This document shows positions 16,001 through 25,264 of a stretch of 41,860 bases of DNA, in pieces. The stretch lies in NCBI GenBank assembly GCA_017746715.1, contig JAGHZQ010000022.1:1-41860 (forward strand), given 5' to 3'. The translations under genes were made by a program, and so were the position numbers. The stretch's first letter is position 1. Each line of letters starts with the position of its first letter. This DNA comes from Cyanobacteria bacterium SBLK (GTDB lineage Bacteria > Cyanobacteriota > Cyanobacteriia > Cyanobacteriales > Spirulinaceae). The notes below the pieces were generated by a model that made no database searches, was not told the DNA's origin, and saw only the letters and a list, made by a program, of their open reading frames with translations.

Positions 16001-17090
16001 CATGGATAATGGGGGACAATACCCGGAAACCATCGCTTGCGTCCTCTGGGGTACCGATAACATCAAAACCTACGGGGAATCCCTCGCACAAATTCTCTGG
16101 ATGATTGGTGTAAAGCCGGTTCCGGACTCCTTGGGACGAGTGAATAAATTAGAACTGATTCCCCTAGAAGAATTGGGTCGTCCCCGCATCGATGTCGTCG
16201 TCAACTGTTCCGGCGTTTTCCGCGACCTCTTCATCAACCAAATGGCCTTGTTAGATCGGGGAGTAAAAATGGCCGCGGAAGCAGAGGAACCCCTCGAAAT
16301 GAACTACATTCGCAAACATGCGTTGCAACAAGCAGAGGAAATGGGGGTCAATGTGCGAGAAGCAGCGACGCGGATTTTCTCCAATGCGTCCGGATCCTAT
16401 TCTTCCAACGTGAACCTTGCGGTAGAAAATAGCAGTTGGGAGGAAGAGAAGGAGTTACAGGATATGTACCTCAATCGTAAATCCTTCGCCTTCAACTCCG
16501 ATAATCCGGGGGTCATGGACGAAAAGCGGGGGATTTTTGAAGCATCCCTCAAAACCGCCGATGTCACCTTCCAAAACCTCGATTCTTCCGAGATCAGTTT
16601 AACCGACGTATCTCACTATTTCGACTCCGACCCGACGAAAGTCGTATCGAGTCTTCGCACGGATGGCAAAAAACCGGCTGCATACATCGCCGACACCACC
16701 ACCGCCAACGCACAGGTACGCACCCTCTCGGAAACCGTCCGTTTGGATGCGCGAACCAAGATGCTGAACCCGAAATGGTATGAGGGGATGTTGAGTCACG
16801 GTTATGAAGGCGTGCGGGAGTTATCCAAGCGTCTGGTGAATACCATGGGATGGTCGGCGACGGCGGACGCGGTGGATAATTGGGTGTACGAGGATGTCAA
16901 TACGACCTTTATCGATGACCCAGAAATGTGCAAGCGGTTGATGAATTTGAATCCCAATTCTTTCCGCAAGATGGTCGGGACTCTCTTGGAGGTCAACGGT
17001 CGCGGGTACTGGGAAACCTCGGAGGAGAATTTAGACCGCTTGCGGGAGCTGTATCAGGAGGTAGAAGATCGGATCGAGGGAATTGAATAA
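13083..17090 (+). CDS. chlH: Magnesium chelatase subunit H
   Basis: This 1335-residue protein has the full length of cyanobacterial ChlH, the porphyrin-binding subunit that, with the ChlI/ChlD ATPase complex, inserts Mg into protoporphyrin IX at the start of the chlorophyll branch. The N-terminal domain begins [20 protein letters not shown]. The CobN/ChlH core carries [20 protein letters not shown] near residue 620. The C-terminal part contains [17 protein letters not shown] and ends DRIEGIE. AAGGAG lies 8 nt before the ATG. Codon use is typical of the host with HIP1 sites throughout. A strong terminator hairpin follows, so it is probably a single-gene transcript. Confidence 0.97.
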   Translation: MFTNVKSTIRRVIPKDLRDRSLLKVVYVVLEPQYQSTLSAAVKSINDHNPNMAIEVSGYLIEELRDPENYEDFKQSVAEANIFIASLIFIEDLAEKVVEAVKPHRDNLDVAVVFPSMPQVMRLNKMGSFSMENLGQSKSAIAQFMRKRKEKSGSSFQDSMLKLLRTLPKVLKYMPMDRAQDARHFMLSFQYWLGGSADNLENFLLMLADKYVFPGQVEGATYEDPVVYPDMGIWHPLAPKMFEDVQEYWDWFNQREDISEDLRDPLAPCVGIVLQRTHLVTGDDAHYVAMVQELEVMGARVLPVFSGGLDFSKPVDELFWDKRIKGVEPTPYVDVTVSLTGFALVGGPARQDHPKAIDSLKRLNRPYMVALPLVFQTTEEWEDSDLGLHPIQVALQIAIPELDGAIEPIIVSGRDGMTGRAIALQDRIEAIAKRAMKWANLRKKPKLAKKVAITVFSFPPDKGNVGTAAYLDVFGSIYEVMQGLKRNGYDIQELPDTPMELMEAVIHDAQAQYASPELNIAYRMSVMEYERLTPYYERLKENWGDPPGHLNTDGQNLLVYGKQFGNVFIGVQPTFGYEGDPMRLLFSRSASPHHGFAAFYTYLEQIWQADAVLHFGTHGSLEFMPGKQMGMSGECYPDSLIGSTPNLYYYAANNPSEATIAKRRSYAETISYLTPPAENAGLYKGLRELSELIGSYQGLKEGGRGVQIVLTIVDQSIILNLDKDIVELQDADNLKARLQQEDAIEDRDRIVGSVYRKLMEIESRLLPCGLHVIGKPPTAEEAIATLVNIASLDREEEGMKSLPRIIAESIGRDMEEIYRNSDRGILHDVELLQEITLATRKAVGSLVKAQVNEEGRVDFISKLNFFNLGKKTPWIDALTESGYPEVNAEDLKPLFEYLEFCLEQVCADNELGGLLKALEGEYVLPGPGGDPIRNPDVLPTGKNIHALDPQSIPTLAAVKSAKIVVDRLVERQRMDNGGQYPETIACVLWGTDNIKTYGESLAQILWMIGVKPVPDSLGRVNKLELIPLEELGRPRIDVVVNCSGVFRDLFINQMALLDRGVKMAAEAEEPLEMNYIRKHALQQAEEMGVNVREAATRIFSNASGSYSSNVNLAVENSSWEEEKELQDMYLNRKSFAFNSDNPGVMDEKRGIFEASLKTADVTFQNLDSSEISLTDVSHYFDSDPTKVVSSLRTDGKKPAAYIADTTTANAQVRTLSETVRLDARTKMLNPKWYEGMLSHGYEGVRELSKRLVNTMGWSATADAVDNWVYEDVNTTFIDDPEMCKRLMNLNPNSFRKMVGTLLEVNGRGYWETSEENLDRLRELYQEVEDRIEGIE

Positions 17091-17123
17091 TCTCTCAATC
17101 CCAGAAACCTTATAAACTAGGGT

Positions 17124-17153
17124 AATGTAGAGGTGCGATCGCACCTCTACATT
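17124..17153 (+). terminator. 30-nt perfect palindrome after chlH
   Basis: The arms AATGTAGAGGTGCGA and TCGCACCTCTACATT are exact reverse complements and the centre is a HIP1 octamer. It begins 33 bp after the chlH stop and is followed by a short T-rich stretch. It should act as a terminator, possibly in both directions; it may also belong to a HIP1-centred repeat family. Confidence 0.65.
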
Positions 17154-17190
17154 TTGTCTGAGCCTTGTAGACTTAAAAGTCAATTTACAG

Positions 17191-17196
17191 TATAAT
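17191..17196 (+). promoter_or_regulatory. -10 element upstream of ietA
   Basis: TATAAT at 17191 lies 78 bp before the ietA start. Just upstream is a small dyad, GACTT-AA-AAGTC (17170-17181). No good -35 box is seen at 17 bp, so an activator or an extended element may be involved. Confidence 0.4.
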
Positions 17197-17273
17197 AGTA
17201 TCATACAAACTTTGTTACAAATTCTCGTTAGTCCATCTTTTATACTCCTAATACAGGATTGAGGGGCATTATT

Positions 17274-18281
17274 ATGAAAGCCGAGCTTCTCAAAAGATTA
17301 TTTAGAGCGATCGCCGCTTCTGACACCGAGGCGATCGATAAACTCTCGTATCTGGTCATCGAAGAGGAACGAAGAAAAGGTCATACGCTCCTAGCACAAC
17401 AGTTAGAGAATATCCAGAAAAGAAACAAAAATAAAGAATATCCTGCGTCCTCTGAGTCATCTCCGAAATCATCGGAGAGTTTTAGCACTCTCAAAGAACT
17501 GCCCACCAGTGCCAGATCTAACATCCCTCTGGTAACATATATCTCAAGGGATAAGCTGAGACATCATATGGTATTATCCGATCCTATTGAGAAACGTTTT
17601 CAGCGTATCGAACGCGAGTATGCTGCTAGAGATCGTTTAGCCCATTACGGATTGCGCTATAGACAAAGAATTTTGTTATATGGTTCTCCGGGATGTGGAA
17701 AGACGCTAGGTGCAGAGCGTTTAGCATGGAATACGGGACTCCCTTTGCTCAAAGTTCGCTTTGATGCAATTGTGTCTTCATTTTTGGGGGAAACTGCTAA
17801 TAATTTGAGATTAGTGTTTGAAAGAGCTTCATCAGAACCGTGTTTGCTGTTTTTTGATGAATGCGATTCGATTGCGAAATCTCGAGAAGATCGTCAAGAA
17901 GTTGGAGAAATCAAGCGAGTTGTGAATACTTTTCTACAGATTTTAGATGAGTATGAAGCCTCTTCAGGTCTTTTGGTTGCTGCGACTAATCTCAATCATT
18001 CCTTAGATACAGCTTTGTGGAGACGATTTGACGATCTCATTGAAGTTCCAAAACCCGGCGAGCAAGAGTTATTGTTTATTATTAAGCAAACTCTATCAAA
18101 GGTCGAAGTGGGAACAATTAACTGGGAACATATTATCGACCAAATTAAAGGTTTTTCTGCTGCTCAAGCAGTAAGAATTGCTGAAGATGCTGCGAAACTT
18201 GCGATTCTCGAACGAGAAGGATTAGTGATTCAAGAACATCTTTTATTAGCAATTCAAGAAATTAAGTCCGTTTTGAATTGA
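17274..18281 (+). CDS. ietA: IetA-like AAA+ ATPase of an IetAS defence pair
   Basis: This 335-residue classic AAA+ ATPase has Walker A GSPGCGKT at 137-144, Walker B LLFFDECDSI with D195/E196, sensor-1 AATN and the arginine-finger region LWRRFDD. The N-terminal 100 residues are a variable helical leader. The start at 17274 is chosen for the GAGGGG just upstream. It is followed 18 bp later by a large subtilisin-like protease gene. A stand-alone AAA ATPase next to an S8 protease is the two-gene IetAS architecture, first described as a plasmid incompatibility/TA-like pair and later shown to protect against phage. The assignment rests on this pairing. Confidence 0.75.
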   Translation: MKAELLKRLFRAIAASDTEAIDKLSYLVIEEERRKGHTLLAQQLENIQKRNKNKEYPASSESSPKSSESFSTLKELPTSARSNIPLVTYISRDKLRHHMVLSDPIEKRFQRIEREYAARDRLAHYGLRYRQRILLYGSPGCGKTLGAERLAWNTGLPLLKVRFDAIVSSFLGETANNLRLVFERASSEPCLLFFDECDSIAKSREDRQEVGEIKRVVNTFLQILDEYEASSGLLVAATNLNHSLDTALWRRFDDLIEVPKPGEQELLFIIKQTLSKVEVGTINWEHIIDQIKGFSAAQAVRIAEDAAKLAILEREGLVIQEHLLLAIQEIKSVLN

Positions 18282-18299
18282 TTTTTAATTGGAGATTAA

Positions 18300-20867
18300 A
18301 TGAGCGATAATTCAAAATCTTTTCCTCATATTTCATTAAAATTAACTACCGAAGGAATATTGAATAGTTCTGGAGGAGGAAGAAGCCAAAAAACTACACA
18401 AACTGCGAAAAATTTGAGCAATCGTCAAGGACATGGCACTAAAATTAGAGATTTGGTGTTATCAGTTGTGAATGACTGGAAAATTACTCAAGAACAACGA
18501 GAAGAGGAAGATAAACCTGAATTACCAGACGCTATACCATTGGTATTAAAGATTGATACCGATACATTTGATTTAGATAATCTAAGAAGTTCAGATATAG
18601 AAATTATCGCTGAATTAGAGGATGGCTATATTATTGGTGCTTCCGGAGATATAGAACTTAGCGAGCTACAAAATAAAATAGAGAAGTTTTTCCAAAAGGA
18701 AAGAGGAGGAGGCGTTATTGCTAAAATTTTGGATATTCGTCAACCTCACCAAAGGCCAGACTTTATTTTATCTCCAAGTTTACAAGAAACTTGGGATCGA
18801 GTCAGAGACCAGCAAATATACATAGTCGATATTGGGATTTCCTGTCTTGGGACTAAAACGAAATTGAGTGACTATCCCGATCCAAAAAACTATAAAAATG
18901 CAGATAAATATAGTCAAGCTATTAATCGCTGGATTGAAAAACGAAATGTAACTTATCAAGAATGGGATAATTTAGCACTAAAAAGACAGGACGAATTAGA
19001 AAAATTTATACAAGATTATAGTGGTAAAATTTTGACTACTATTGACGGTAAAACACCGAGATTTTCCAGCGCACCAGATAGTTTTTCGTGCCGCCTTGAG
19101 ATTTCTGGTAAAGGACTTAAAGCATTAGTTTTTAATTTTTCTTATATTTTTGAGGTTACACTACCAGATAATATTGAAGTGAGAAGCTCTCAGATTATTG
19201 AGCATTCTAATGAGTCTTATTTGCAATTAGAGCCACCAAAACCAAATGCTTCTCAAGTATGCGTGATAGATAGTGGAATTCAAGAGCATCATTTTCTTCT
19301 CGAAAAAGCCATTAATGTGGATCATTCAAAATCTTGGGTAATTAATGAAGAAAATATAACTGCTGATTTAGTCAGTAATGGAGGGCATGGTACTCGAGTA
19401 GCTGGAGCAATTTTATATCCACAAAATATTCCAGAGCAAGGAAAGCAAAGTGCAGTATGTTGGCTTCAAAATGCTAGAGTTTTAAATCGTGATTGTGTAT
19501 TAGAAGAAGAAAAGCTATGTCCTACTATCTTGTTAGAAGATATTATTAACCACTACCATAATCAAACTCAGACGAGGATTTTTAATCATTCAATCACTGG
19601 ATACAAACCATATTGGAAAGTATCTAATTACATGAGCGATTGGGCAGCAAAAATCGATCAATTAACATGGGAAAATGATATTTTATTGATAGTTGCCGCT
19701 GGAAATATTTCTTCAAGTAAGATTCAAGATTTTTGGAGTTTAAATTGTTTATATCCAGATTATTTATTAGACGAATCTTGCAAGGTTTCTAATCCATCTC
19801 AAAGTTTGCAAGCCTTAACTGTTGGCTCAATCAACCAAGATTTTTATAAAGATAGTTCATGGGTTTCTATTGGAGACAAAAATCATCCTTCCGGATTTTC
19901 TTGCTCTGGTTTAGGAATTTGGGACACTATTAAACCCGAGGTAGTCGAGTATGGAGGAGATTTAATACGAGATAATAATAATCCAATCACTATCAAATGT
20001 TCTCCATCTACTCCTCAATTAGTTCGTTCTACTTTAAATCAAAATGCTGCACCTTCCGTTGCCGCAGATAATTTTGGGACATCATTTGCTGCTCCAAAAA
20101 TAACTCATATTGCTGCTTGTCTTGCGGCAGAATTTCCCAATGAAAATTGTTTGCTTTATCGTGCTTTAATTGTACAATCAGCACGATGGCCAGAATGGGC
20201 AATAAATCAAAGTAACGAAGAAAAAGAAAATATTATTCGTCAAATTGGTTATGGTATTCCTAATCTTGAACGTGCGATGACTAATTCAAATTACAGAGTA
20301 ACACTTATAACTACAGGGGATAGTGTGATTCGAGCAAAACAAGTTAAAGTATATCAAGTTAAACTTCCGGAAAGTTTACTTTCTACTGGAGACGAGATAG
20401 AATTTCTAGTGGAAATTACACTTTCATATAAAGCACAGCCTCGCCGTACAAGACGAAATAAAAGAAGATATCTTTCTACTTGGCTAGATTGGAAATGCAG
20501 TAAACGCGGACAAAATCCAGAATCTTTTAAAGAAAAACTTATAAAAGGTTATGAAACTTCTAACGAGATCGAAGAAGGAGAAGGTTTATTCACATGGACT
20601 TTAGGAAAACAGAAAAATCATGGTACACTTAAAAAAGTATCGAGGAGTAGTGGCACTTTACAAAAGGATTGGGCAATTGTTAAATCTTATGATTTGAGGG
20701 AATCATTTTGCATTGCTGTAATTGGACATGAAGGGTGGAATAACGATCCGTTTGCTGAAGTTCCCTATTATTTAGTCGTAAGTTTTGAATCACTTAATAA
20801 GGAAGTTCCCATTTATACAGAAATAGCTAACGTTCAGATCGAGCTAGAAACAGAAATAGAAATCTAG
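18300..20867 (+). CDS. ietS: IetS-like subtilisin (S8) protease
   Basis: This 855-residue protein has a complete S8 catalytic set: D324 (VCVIDSGI), H363 (GGHGTRVAGA), oxyanion N469 (VAAGN) and S595 (NFGTSFAAPK). There is no signal peptide, so unlike digestive subtilisins it acts in the cytoplasm. A roughly 300-residue N-terminal region and a 200-residue beta-rich C-terminal region flank the protease. It lies directly behind the AAA ATPase gene, presumably in one operon in which the ATPase controls the protease. The DNA is visibly more AT-rich than chlH or icd, and I see no GCGATCGC in it, consistent with horizontal transfer. Confidence 0.8.
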   Translation: MSDNSKSFPHISLKLTTEGILNSSGGGRSQKTTQTAKNLSNRQGHGTKIRDLVLSVVNDWKITQEQREEEDKPELPDAIPLVLKIDTDTFDLDNLRSSDIEIIAELEDGYIIGASGDIELSELQNKIEKFFQKERGGGVIAKILDIRQPHQRPDFILSPSLQETWDRVRDQQIYIVDIGISCLGTKTKLSDYPDPKNYKNADKYSQAINRWIEKRNVTYQEWDNLALKRQDELEKFIQDYSGKILTTIDGKTPRFSSAPDSFSCRLEISGKGLKALVFNFSYIFEVTLPDNIEVRSSQIIEHSNESYLQLEPPKPNASQVCVIDSGIQEHHFLLEKAINVDHSKSWVINEENITADLVSNGGHGTRVAGAILYPQNIPEQGKQSAVCWLQNARVLNRDCVLEEEKLCPTILLEDIINHYHNQTQTRIFNHSITGYKPYWKVSNYMSDWAAKIDQLTWENDILLIVAAGNISSSKIQDFWSLNCLYPDYLLDESCKVSNPSQSLQALTVGSINQDFYKDSSWVSIGDKNHPSGFSCSGLGIWDTIKPEVVEYGGDLIRDNNNPITIKCSPSTPQLVRSTLNQNAAPSVAADNFGTSFAAPKITHIAACLAAEFPNENCLLYRALIVQSARWPEWAINQSNEEKENIIRQIGYGIPNLERAMTNSNYRVTLITTGDSVIRAKQVKVYQVKLPESLLSTGDEIEFLVEITLSYKAQPRRTRRNKRRYLSTWLDWKCSKRGQNPESFKEKLIKGYETSNEIEEGEGLFTWTLGKQKNHGTLKKVSRSSGTLQKDWAIVKSYDLRESFCIAVIGHEGWNNDPFAEVPYYLVVSFESLNKEVPIYTEIANVQIELETEIEI

Positions 20868-21004
20868 CGTTATTCATTTTGCAAACTTGCGATCGCGTTT
20901 GATTGAGAGGAGTTTTGAGTAATGCGATCGCCATTCTCGATCTCAGGCAGCGCGATCGCCGCTATAATACAAGTAGACCTGATATTGCCTTGTTAGGAGT
21001 TAAG

Positions 21005-21577
21005 ATGACCAATTTGACTCTCAACCTAGAAACTGTAAACCTGACTGATGAGCAATATTATCAGTTATGTATCAAAAATAAGAATCTTCGCTTTGAACGC
21101 AATACTAATGGAGATTTAGTCATTATGCCTCCCGCAGATGATGAAACCAGTAATCGTAATGCTGGATTAACGGCTCAACTTTGGTTGTGGAATGAAGACA
21201 ACGAATTAGGTGTAGTATTTGATTCTTCGGGAGGCTTTACATTACCTAACGGTGCAGAACGATCTCCGGATACTTCTTGGATTCCACTCGAAAAATGGGA
21301 AAAAATCTCTCCAGAAGAACGAGAAAAATTTAGTAATATTTGTCCTGATTTTGTTGTCGAGTTAATGTCACCAAGCGATTCCTTGAAAGCAACCCAAGCA
21401 AAAATGCAAGAATATGTGGATAATGGTGCAAAATTGGGATGGCTTATCAATCGAAAGAAAAGACGAGTGGAAATTTATCGGCAGGATAAAGAAGTGGAAG
21501 TTTTAGAAAATCCTTCTACCCTCTCAGGAGAAAATATCTTACCCGGATTTGTTTTGAAATTAGCCAAAATTTGGTGA
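21005..21577 (+). CDS. Uma2-family (DUF820) nuclease-fold protein
   Basis: This 190-residue protein has the DUF820 pattern: YYQLCIKNKNLRFERNTNGD near the start, then VIMPPADDETSNRNAG, a PDTSWI motif (the acidic residue of the restriction-like fold), PDFVVELMSPSDS and a C-terminal GWLINRKKRRVEIYR. The fold is PD-(D/E)xK-like; cyanobacteria carry many copies of unknown cellular role. The start at 21005 is supported by TAGGAG upstream; the frame is open 34 codons earlier through HIP1-rich noncoding-looking sequence. Confidence 0.85.
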   Translation: MTNLTLNLETVNLTDEQYYQLCIKNKNLRFERNTNGDLVIMPPADDETSNRNAGLTAQLWLWNEDNELGVVFDSSGGFTLPNGAERSPDTSWIPLEKWEKISPEEREKFSNICPDFVVELMSPSDSLKATQAKMQEYVDNGAKLGWLINRKKRRVEIYRQDKEVEVLENPSTLSGENILPGFVLKLAKIW

Positions 21578-21648
21578 ATATTAATTGCGTTTGTTGGGGA
21601 GAGATTTTGAGGAAATGCGATCGCGTTTGGAGAAAAGATGATGAAGTA

Positions 21649-21801
21649 ATATCAAATCCGCATGAACGTCATCATTAAAAAGTTAGAGAGCGAGACGCTC
21701 CCACTACAAAATATCCAAGGGTTTCAGTAGTGCGGGTATCACTTCGACATTGCTCAGTGACCACTTGCCCGCTAGTTATACCCATTAACCGGATTTGATA
21801 T
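21649..21801. mobile_element. MITE-like element with 12-bp terminal inverted repeats
   Basis: ATATCAAATCCG at 21649-21660 and its exact reverse complement at 21790-21801 bound a 153-bp noncoding element. Nearly the same ends, ATACCAAATCC and its complement, bound another element at 41721-41841, so the two belong to one family. There is no transposase inside; any mobilising enzyme would act in trans. The element occupies most of the 345-bp gap between the Uma2 gene and the gene at 21923. Confidence 0.6.
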
Positions 21802-21922
21802 AAGATGATTTTGCTGCGATCGTCGAGCTTTCAGCGATCGCTACCTTGGCACGCTCAGAAAACCCGAACGCAACTTTTCGAGCGATCGCCCGTCTATCAG
21901 ATTGGCAAACAACACAGAGATA

Positions 21923-22351
21923 ATGTCTTTAACTCAGATTCTGCGAAATACGAGTCTCGGAGCGATCGGACTGTGGGGAGGAGCGATCTTGGTGGGACAG
22001 GGGATTTGGCTTCACTATTGGATTTATGGTTTGCTCGATCCAAATGCAGTGAGACCCCTCGAAGATTGGTCGCTAATCATCGGAATCACTGCGTTTCTCA
22101 TCCAGTTTGCCGCATCGATAGAAGCCCTCATCGTCAGCATTGGCACGCGATATCGCTGGATAAGTTATCGGCACGGAAAAATAGCACTCTGGATATTCAG
22201 CACCCTTTCTCTATCGCATACATTCGTCAAACTCTGGCCGGCGATGACTTACCTCGGTATCGTCAATTTGGCAGTTTTAGCGTTCGAGATCGCGATCTTG
22301 CTACCATTGGGAATTGCTTGGTTGTTATTGCGCTCTCAACGCCATCAATAA
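21923..22351 (+). CDS. Small multi-pass membrane protein of unknown function
   Basis: This 142-residue protein has four likely membrane helices: LGAIGLWGGAILVGQGIWLH, WSLIIGITAFLIQFAASIEA, a weaker one around IALWIFSTLSLSHTFVKLW, and LAVLAFEIAILLPLGIAWLL. I recognise no family. The start at 21923 is chosen over a TTG at 21902 because AGAGATA precedes it. A frame of 204 codons on the same strand overlaps it but lacks a protein-like pattern. It converges with icd. Confidence 0.6.
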   Translation: MSLTQILRNTSLGAIGLWGGAILVGQGIWLHYWIYGLLDPNAVRPLEDWSLIIGITAFLIQFAASIEALIVSIGTRYRWISYRHGKIALWIFSTLSLSHTFVKLWPAMTYLGIVNLAVLAFEIAILLPLGIAWLLLRSQRHQ

Positions 22352-22367
22352 TCGGTATGGCGTTTCT

Positions 22368-22397
22368 CTCCCCTCCAATTAGCAATTTGAAGGGGAG
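22368..22397. terminator. Bidirectional terminator between converging genes
   Basis: CTCCCCTCCAATT at 22368-22380 pairs with AATTTGAAGGGGAG at 22384-22397 apart from one mismatch/bulge. It sits between the stops of the membrane-protein gene (plus strand) and icd (minus strand), the right place for a shared terminator. Confidence 0.55.
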
Positions 22398-22415
22398 CAT
22401 GCCAATTTCTATTAT

Positions 22416-23837
22416 TTAAAAATGACTGATAATTGCCTTAGCAAACTCAGAACATTTTAACGGCGGCTCCACCTTCGGTTCCATCAACCGAGCCAGATCG
22501 TAAGTCACCTCCCGATTGGCGATCGCGGCTCCCAAGCCTTTTTTAATTAGATCTGCCGCCTCTTGCCAGCCCATAAATTCCAGCATCATTACCCCCGAAA
22601 GAATCACCGATCCCGGATTGATGCGATCCAATCCCGCGTGTTTCGGTGCAGTACCGTGAGTCGCTTCAAAAATAGCGCAACGATCGCCAATATTAGCACC
22701 GGGACCCATCCCCAAACCGCCGACAATAGCCGCCGCAGCATCGGAAAGATAATCCCCGTTTAAATTCATCGTCGCCAAAATCGAATATTCATTAGGACGA
22801 GTTTGAATTTGTTGGAAAATGCTATCGGCAATGCGATCGTTCACCATCACTTTTTCGTTCCATTTACCATCCCCATGACTGTCCCAAATTTCCTTAAGAA
22901 CCGTCTCGACTTCTTGACAAATTTCCTGCTGTTTCTCCGGCGTGAGAGCATCGTAACCGGGGTCTATCATGCGAGCATTGTCCTCAATGGAAATATCCGG
23001 ATTCTTCTCCTTATTACTCAAAATCCATGATTCCCGTTCGATAATGCACTCAGAACGGAAATCCGTTTTTACCAACTCGTAACCCCAGTCTCGAAACGCC
23101 CCCTCAGTGTACTTCATAATATTGCCCTTATGCACCAAAGTCACTTGTTGCTTTTCTGGGGAGAGGCGCAGGGCATTTTCGATCGCCCGTCGGATCAATC
23201 GTTGCGATCCGGTTTTACTGATGGGTTTAATACCGATCCCCGAGTCGAAGCGAATTTGTTTTGTGCCGTGTTCCGGGGTAGCGGGAATTAATTCCTCGTT
23301 TAAATATTTAATGACCTTTTGGGCGATTTCCGTGCCTTCGCGCCATTCAATCCCCAAATAAATATCCTCCGTATTCTCTCGATAAACGATAATATCCAGC
23401 TTTTCGGGAGTCTTGTGGGGGGAAGGGGTTCCCATATAATAGCGACAGGGACGCACGCAGGCATAGAGATCGTTAATTTGCCGCAATGCCACATTCAGGG
23501 AGCGAATACCGCCACCGACAGGGGTTGTGAGAGGTCCCTTGATGGCAATGCCGTAGTCAGCGATCGCCTTGAGAGTATCTTCCGGCAAATATTGAAACGT
23601 CCCGTATTGTTCGCAGGCTTCGTCTCCCGCGTAAATTTTAAACCAATGAACTTGTCGTTTTTCCCCATAAGCCTTAGCAATGGCAGCATCGAGAACCGTT
23701 TGCGTTGCCGGCCAAATATCAACTCCCGTTCCATCGCCGCGAATAAAGGGGATAATGGGATCGTCGGGAACAATGGGTTTGCCATCCTCAAAGGTAATGC
23801 GAGAACCAACAGAAGGGGGAGTAATTTTTTCGTACAT
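22416..23837 (-). CDS. icd: NADP-dependent isocitrate dehydrogenase
   Basis: This 473-residue enzyme oxidises isocitrate to 2-oxoglutarate with NADP, the step that supplies the carbon skeleton for ammonium assimilation in cyanobacteria. Visible landmarks are [20 protein letters not shown], the substrate-phosphate loop [26 protein letters not shown], and the C-terminal nucleotide part [20 protein letters not shown] with [19 protein letters not shown]. Length and order match the cyanobacterial type with its usual insertion. The start at 23837 (MYEKITPP) aligns with family starts; the frame is open 18 codons further upstream. Confidence 0.95.
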   Translation of the reverse strand: MYEKITPPSVGSRITFEDGKPIVPDDPIIPFIRGDGTGVDIWPATQTVLDAAIAKAYGEKRQVHWFKIYAGDEACEQYGTFQYLPEDTLKAIADYGIAIKGPLTTPVGGGIRSLNVALRQINDLYACVRPCRYYMGTPSPHKTPEKLDIIVYRENTEDIYLGIEWREGTEIAQKVIKYLNEELIPATPEHGTKQIRFDSGIGIKPISKTGSQRLIRRAIENALRLSPEKQQVTLVHKGNIMKYTEGAFRDWGYELVKTDFRSECIIERESWILSNKEKNPDISIEDNARMIDPGYDALTPEKQQEICQEVETVLKEIWDSHGDGKWNEKVMVNDRIADSIFQQIQTRPNEYSILATMNLNGDYLSDAAAAIVGGLGMGPGANIGDRCAIFEATHGTAPKHAGLDRINPGSVILSGVMMLEFMGWQEAADLIKKGLGAAIANREVTYDLARLMEPKVEPPLKCSEFAKAIISHF

Positions 23838-23961
23838 AGCCCTCGAAACTGATAAATTGATTTTTGCTAGGCTAACAGATATTGTTCCCAAACATTGATT
23901 TTCTGAAGGCTGTATTTCGATTTGCAGCTACAAGCGTCCCCGAGGAGCAAACAAAAGAGGA

Positions 23962-24654
23962 ATGAAACGAATTCTCATCGTCGATGACGATCGCAATATC
24001 CGCGAAAATCTGCAAGAAATTCTCGAAGAGGCAGGCTATCAAGTCGATAGCGCCAGTTCCGGTCAAGCGGGATTGGAGGCCTTTGCCAAAAATCCCCCCG
24101 ATGCTGTCATTTCCGACGTGATGATGCCGGGGATGAACGGTTTGGAATTTTGCCGCACCCTGCGCGGTTCCACTTCCGGACAACTCGTTCCTTTTATTTT
24201 TCTCTCGGGGAAAGGCGAACTCGAAGACCGAATCAAAGGCCACGAAATGGGGGCGGACGACTACATCTCCAAGCCCTTCGTCATGCGAGAATTGCTGGCC
24301 AAACTCGAAGCACAACTGGAGCGATCGCGCCGCATTCACGTCGAAATCGTCCGCATGATGCAGCAAATGTCCGCCTTGCAGGGAGCGATTCCGGCGGGGG
24401 AAAGCAATGACGCGCCTCCCGAACCCAAACCTCCCGAACCCCTTCCCCTCACCCCCGCCGAAGAACGGGTCTTTTGGGAAGTCATCCAAGGCTTTACCAA
24501 TAAGCAAATCAGCGATCGCCTGTTCATTTCCCCCCGCACGGTACAAAGCCATTTGAGCAATATTCTGGGAAAACTGCAACTCGACAACCGCGCCCAACTC
24601 GTCCGCTTTGCCTACGAACAAGGCTACCAAGCTCCCCAAGGAAAGGATGAGTAA
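23962..24654 (+). CDS. NarL/FixJ-type response regulator
   Basis: This 230-residue protein has a receiver domain with acidic pocket D8-D10, phospho-acceptor D52 (ISDVMMPGMNG) and K104 (DYISKPF). A coiled-coil linker with a proline-rich hinge (PPEPKPPEPLPL) leads to a LuxR-type helix-turn-helix (LTPAEERVFWEVIQGFTNKQ, RLFISPRTVQSHLSNIL). All phosphorylation residues are present. No sensor kinase is adjacent, so its signal is unknown. AAGAGG precedes the ATG. The next gene, rfaE2, begins 3 bp after the stop, so the two are probably co-transcribed. Confidence 0.92.
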   Translation: MKRILIVDDDRNIRENLQEILEEAGYQVDSASSGQAGLEAFAKNPPDAVISDVMMPGMNGLEFCRTLRGSTSGQLVPFIFLSGKGELEDRIKGHEMGADDYISKPFVMRELLAKLEAQLERSRRIHVEIVRMMQQMSALQGAIPAGESNDAPPEPKPPEPLPLTPAEERVFWEVIQGFTNKQISDRLFISPRTVQSHLSNILGKLQLDNRAQLVRFAYEQGYQAPQGKDE

Positions 24655-24657
24655 TTC

Positions 24658-25158
24658 ATGGGAATCTACCCACTCGAACAATTAGAGGGGGAAATTAGGG
24701 CAAATCCAGAACGATGGCGACCCCTCGTTTTTACCAATGGTTGTTTTGACCTGTTGCATGCGGGTCACGTGCGCTATTTGCAAACGGCGAAAATGTTGGG
24801 AAAATCCCTCGTCGTTGGTTTAAATAGCGATGTCTCCGTGAATCAACTCAAGCCGCCGCAACCCGGTATGCCCTCCCGTCCTCTCATTCCCGAAAATCAA
24901 CGCGCTGAAGTGCTTGCCGCCCTCAAAGCCGTGGATGGGGTGGTTATCTTTCCCCAGCTTACCGCCACCCATCTCCTTGAAACCTTAAAACCGGAGATCT
25001 ATGTTAAAGGAGGAGACTACACGCCCGAAACTTTGCCAGAATATCCCGATGTTGTTGCCTACGGGGGTCGCATTGAATTAGTCAAAGTTGAAGTCCCCTC
25101 TTCAACGACCGCGATCGTCAAACGAATTCTCCAAACCAGCCAAACATCCATAATGTAG
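24658..25158 (+). CDS. rfaE2: D-glycero-beta-D-manno-heptose 1-phosphate adenylyltransferase
   Basis: This 166-residue nucleotidyltransferase has the signature VFTNGCFDLLHAGHVRYL, with the HxGH ATP-binding motif at H34-H37, followed by VVGLNSDVSVNQLK, the partner motif IYVKGGDYTPETLPE and VPSSTTAIVKRI. It corresponds to the adenylyltransferase half of HldE, making ADP-heptose for lipopolysaccharide core. It starts 3 bp after the response regulator gene. The stop codon TAG lies inside a palindromic repeat (25155-25185). Confidence 0.9.
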   Translation: MGIYPLEQLEGEIRANPERWRPLVFTNGCFDLLHAGHVRYLQTAKMLGKSLVVGLNSDVSVNQLKPPQPGMPSRPLIPENQRAEVLAALKAVDGVVIFPQLTATHLLETLKPEIYVKGGDYTPETLPEYPDVVAYGGRIELVKVEVPSSTTAIVKRILQTSQTSIM

Positions 25159-25185
25159 GAGGGACGTAGCAGGTTACGTCCCTAC
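25155..25185. repeat. Palindromic repeat overlapping the rfaE2 stop
   Basis: GGGACGTA (25161-25168) pairs with TACGTCCC after a 6-nt loop, with outer GTAG/CTAC arms. The TAG stop of rfaE2 is within the left arm. The same GGGACGTAGCA text recurs at 33749. It could serve as a transcription terminator. Confidence 0.65.
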
Positions 25186-25219
25186 AGTTTGCCGATCGCT
25201 GCATTGATAATTCTTCGGG

Positions 25220-25254
25220 GATAATTGATAATTGATAATTGATAATTGATAATT
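25220..25254. repeat. Five perfect GATAATT heptamers (STRR)
   Basis: GATAATT is repeated five times without change at 25220-25254, with one more copy at 25206. This is a short tandemly repeated sequence of the kind common in cyanobacteria. It ends 10 bp before the gun4 start codon and occupies the place of its ribosome-binding site. The same heptamer occurs inside rnpB (31691). Confidence 0.92.
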
Positions 25255-25264
25255 GTTCATTGAA

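Noticed and set aside
21805..22419. 204-codon plus-strand frame over the small membrane protein
   Set aside because: The product is serine/arginine-rich without hydrophobic pattern or ribosome-binding site, while the overlapping frame gives clear membrane helices.
23872..24681. Long minus-strand frame opposite the response regulator
   Set aside because: The plus strand encodes a complete receiver-LuxR protein with all key residues; the antisense frame is phenylalanine/histidine-rich shadow sequence.
25220..25254. Heptamer array considered as replication iterons
   Set aside because: The same heptamer occurs inside rnpB and is of the short tandem type common in cyanobacteria; no dnaA boxes or replication gene are nearby.
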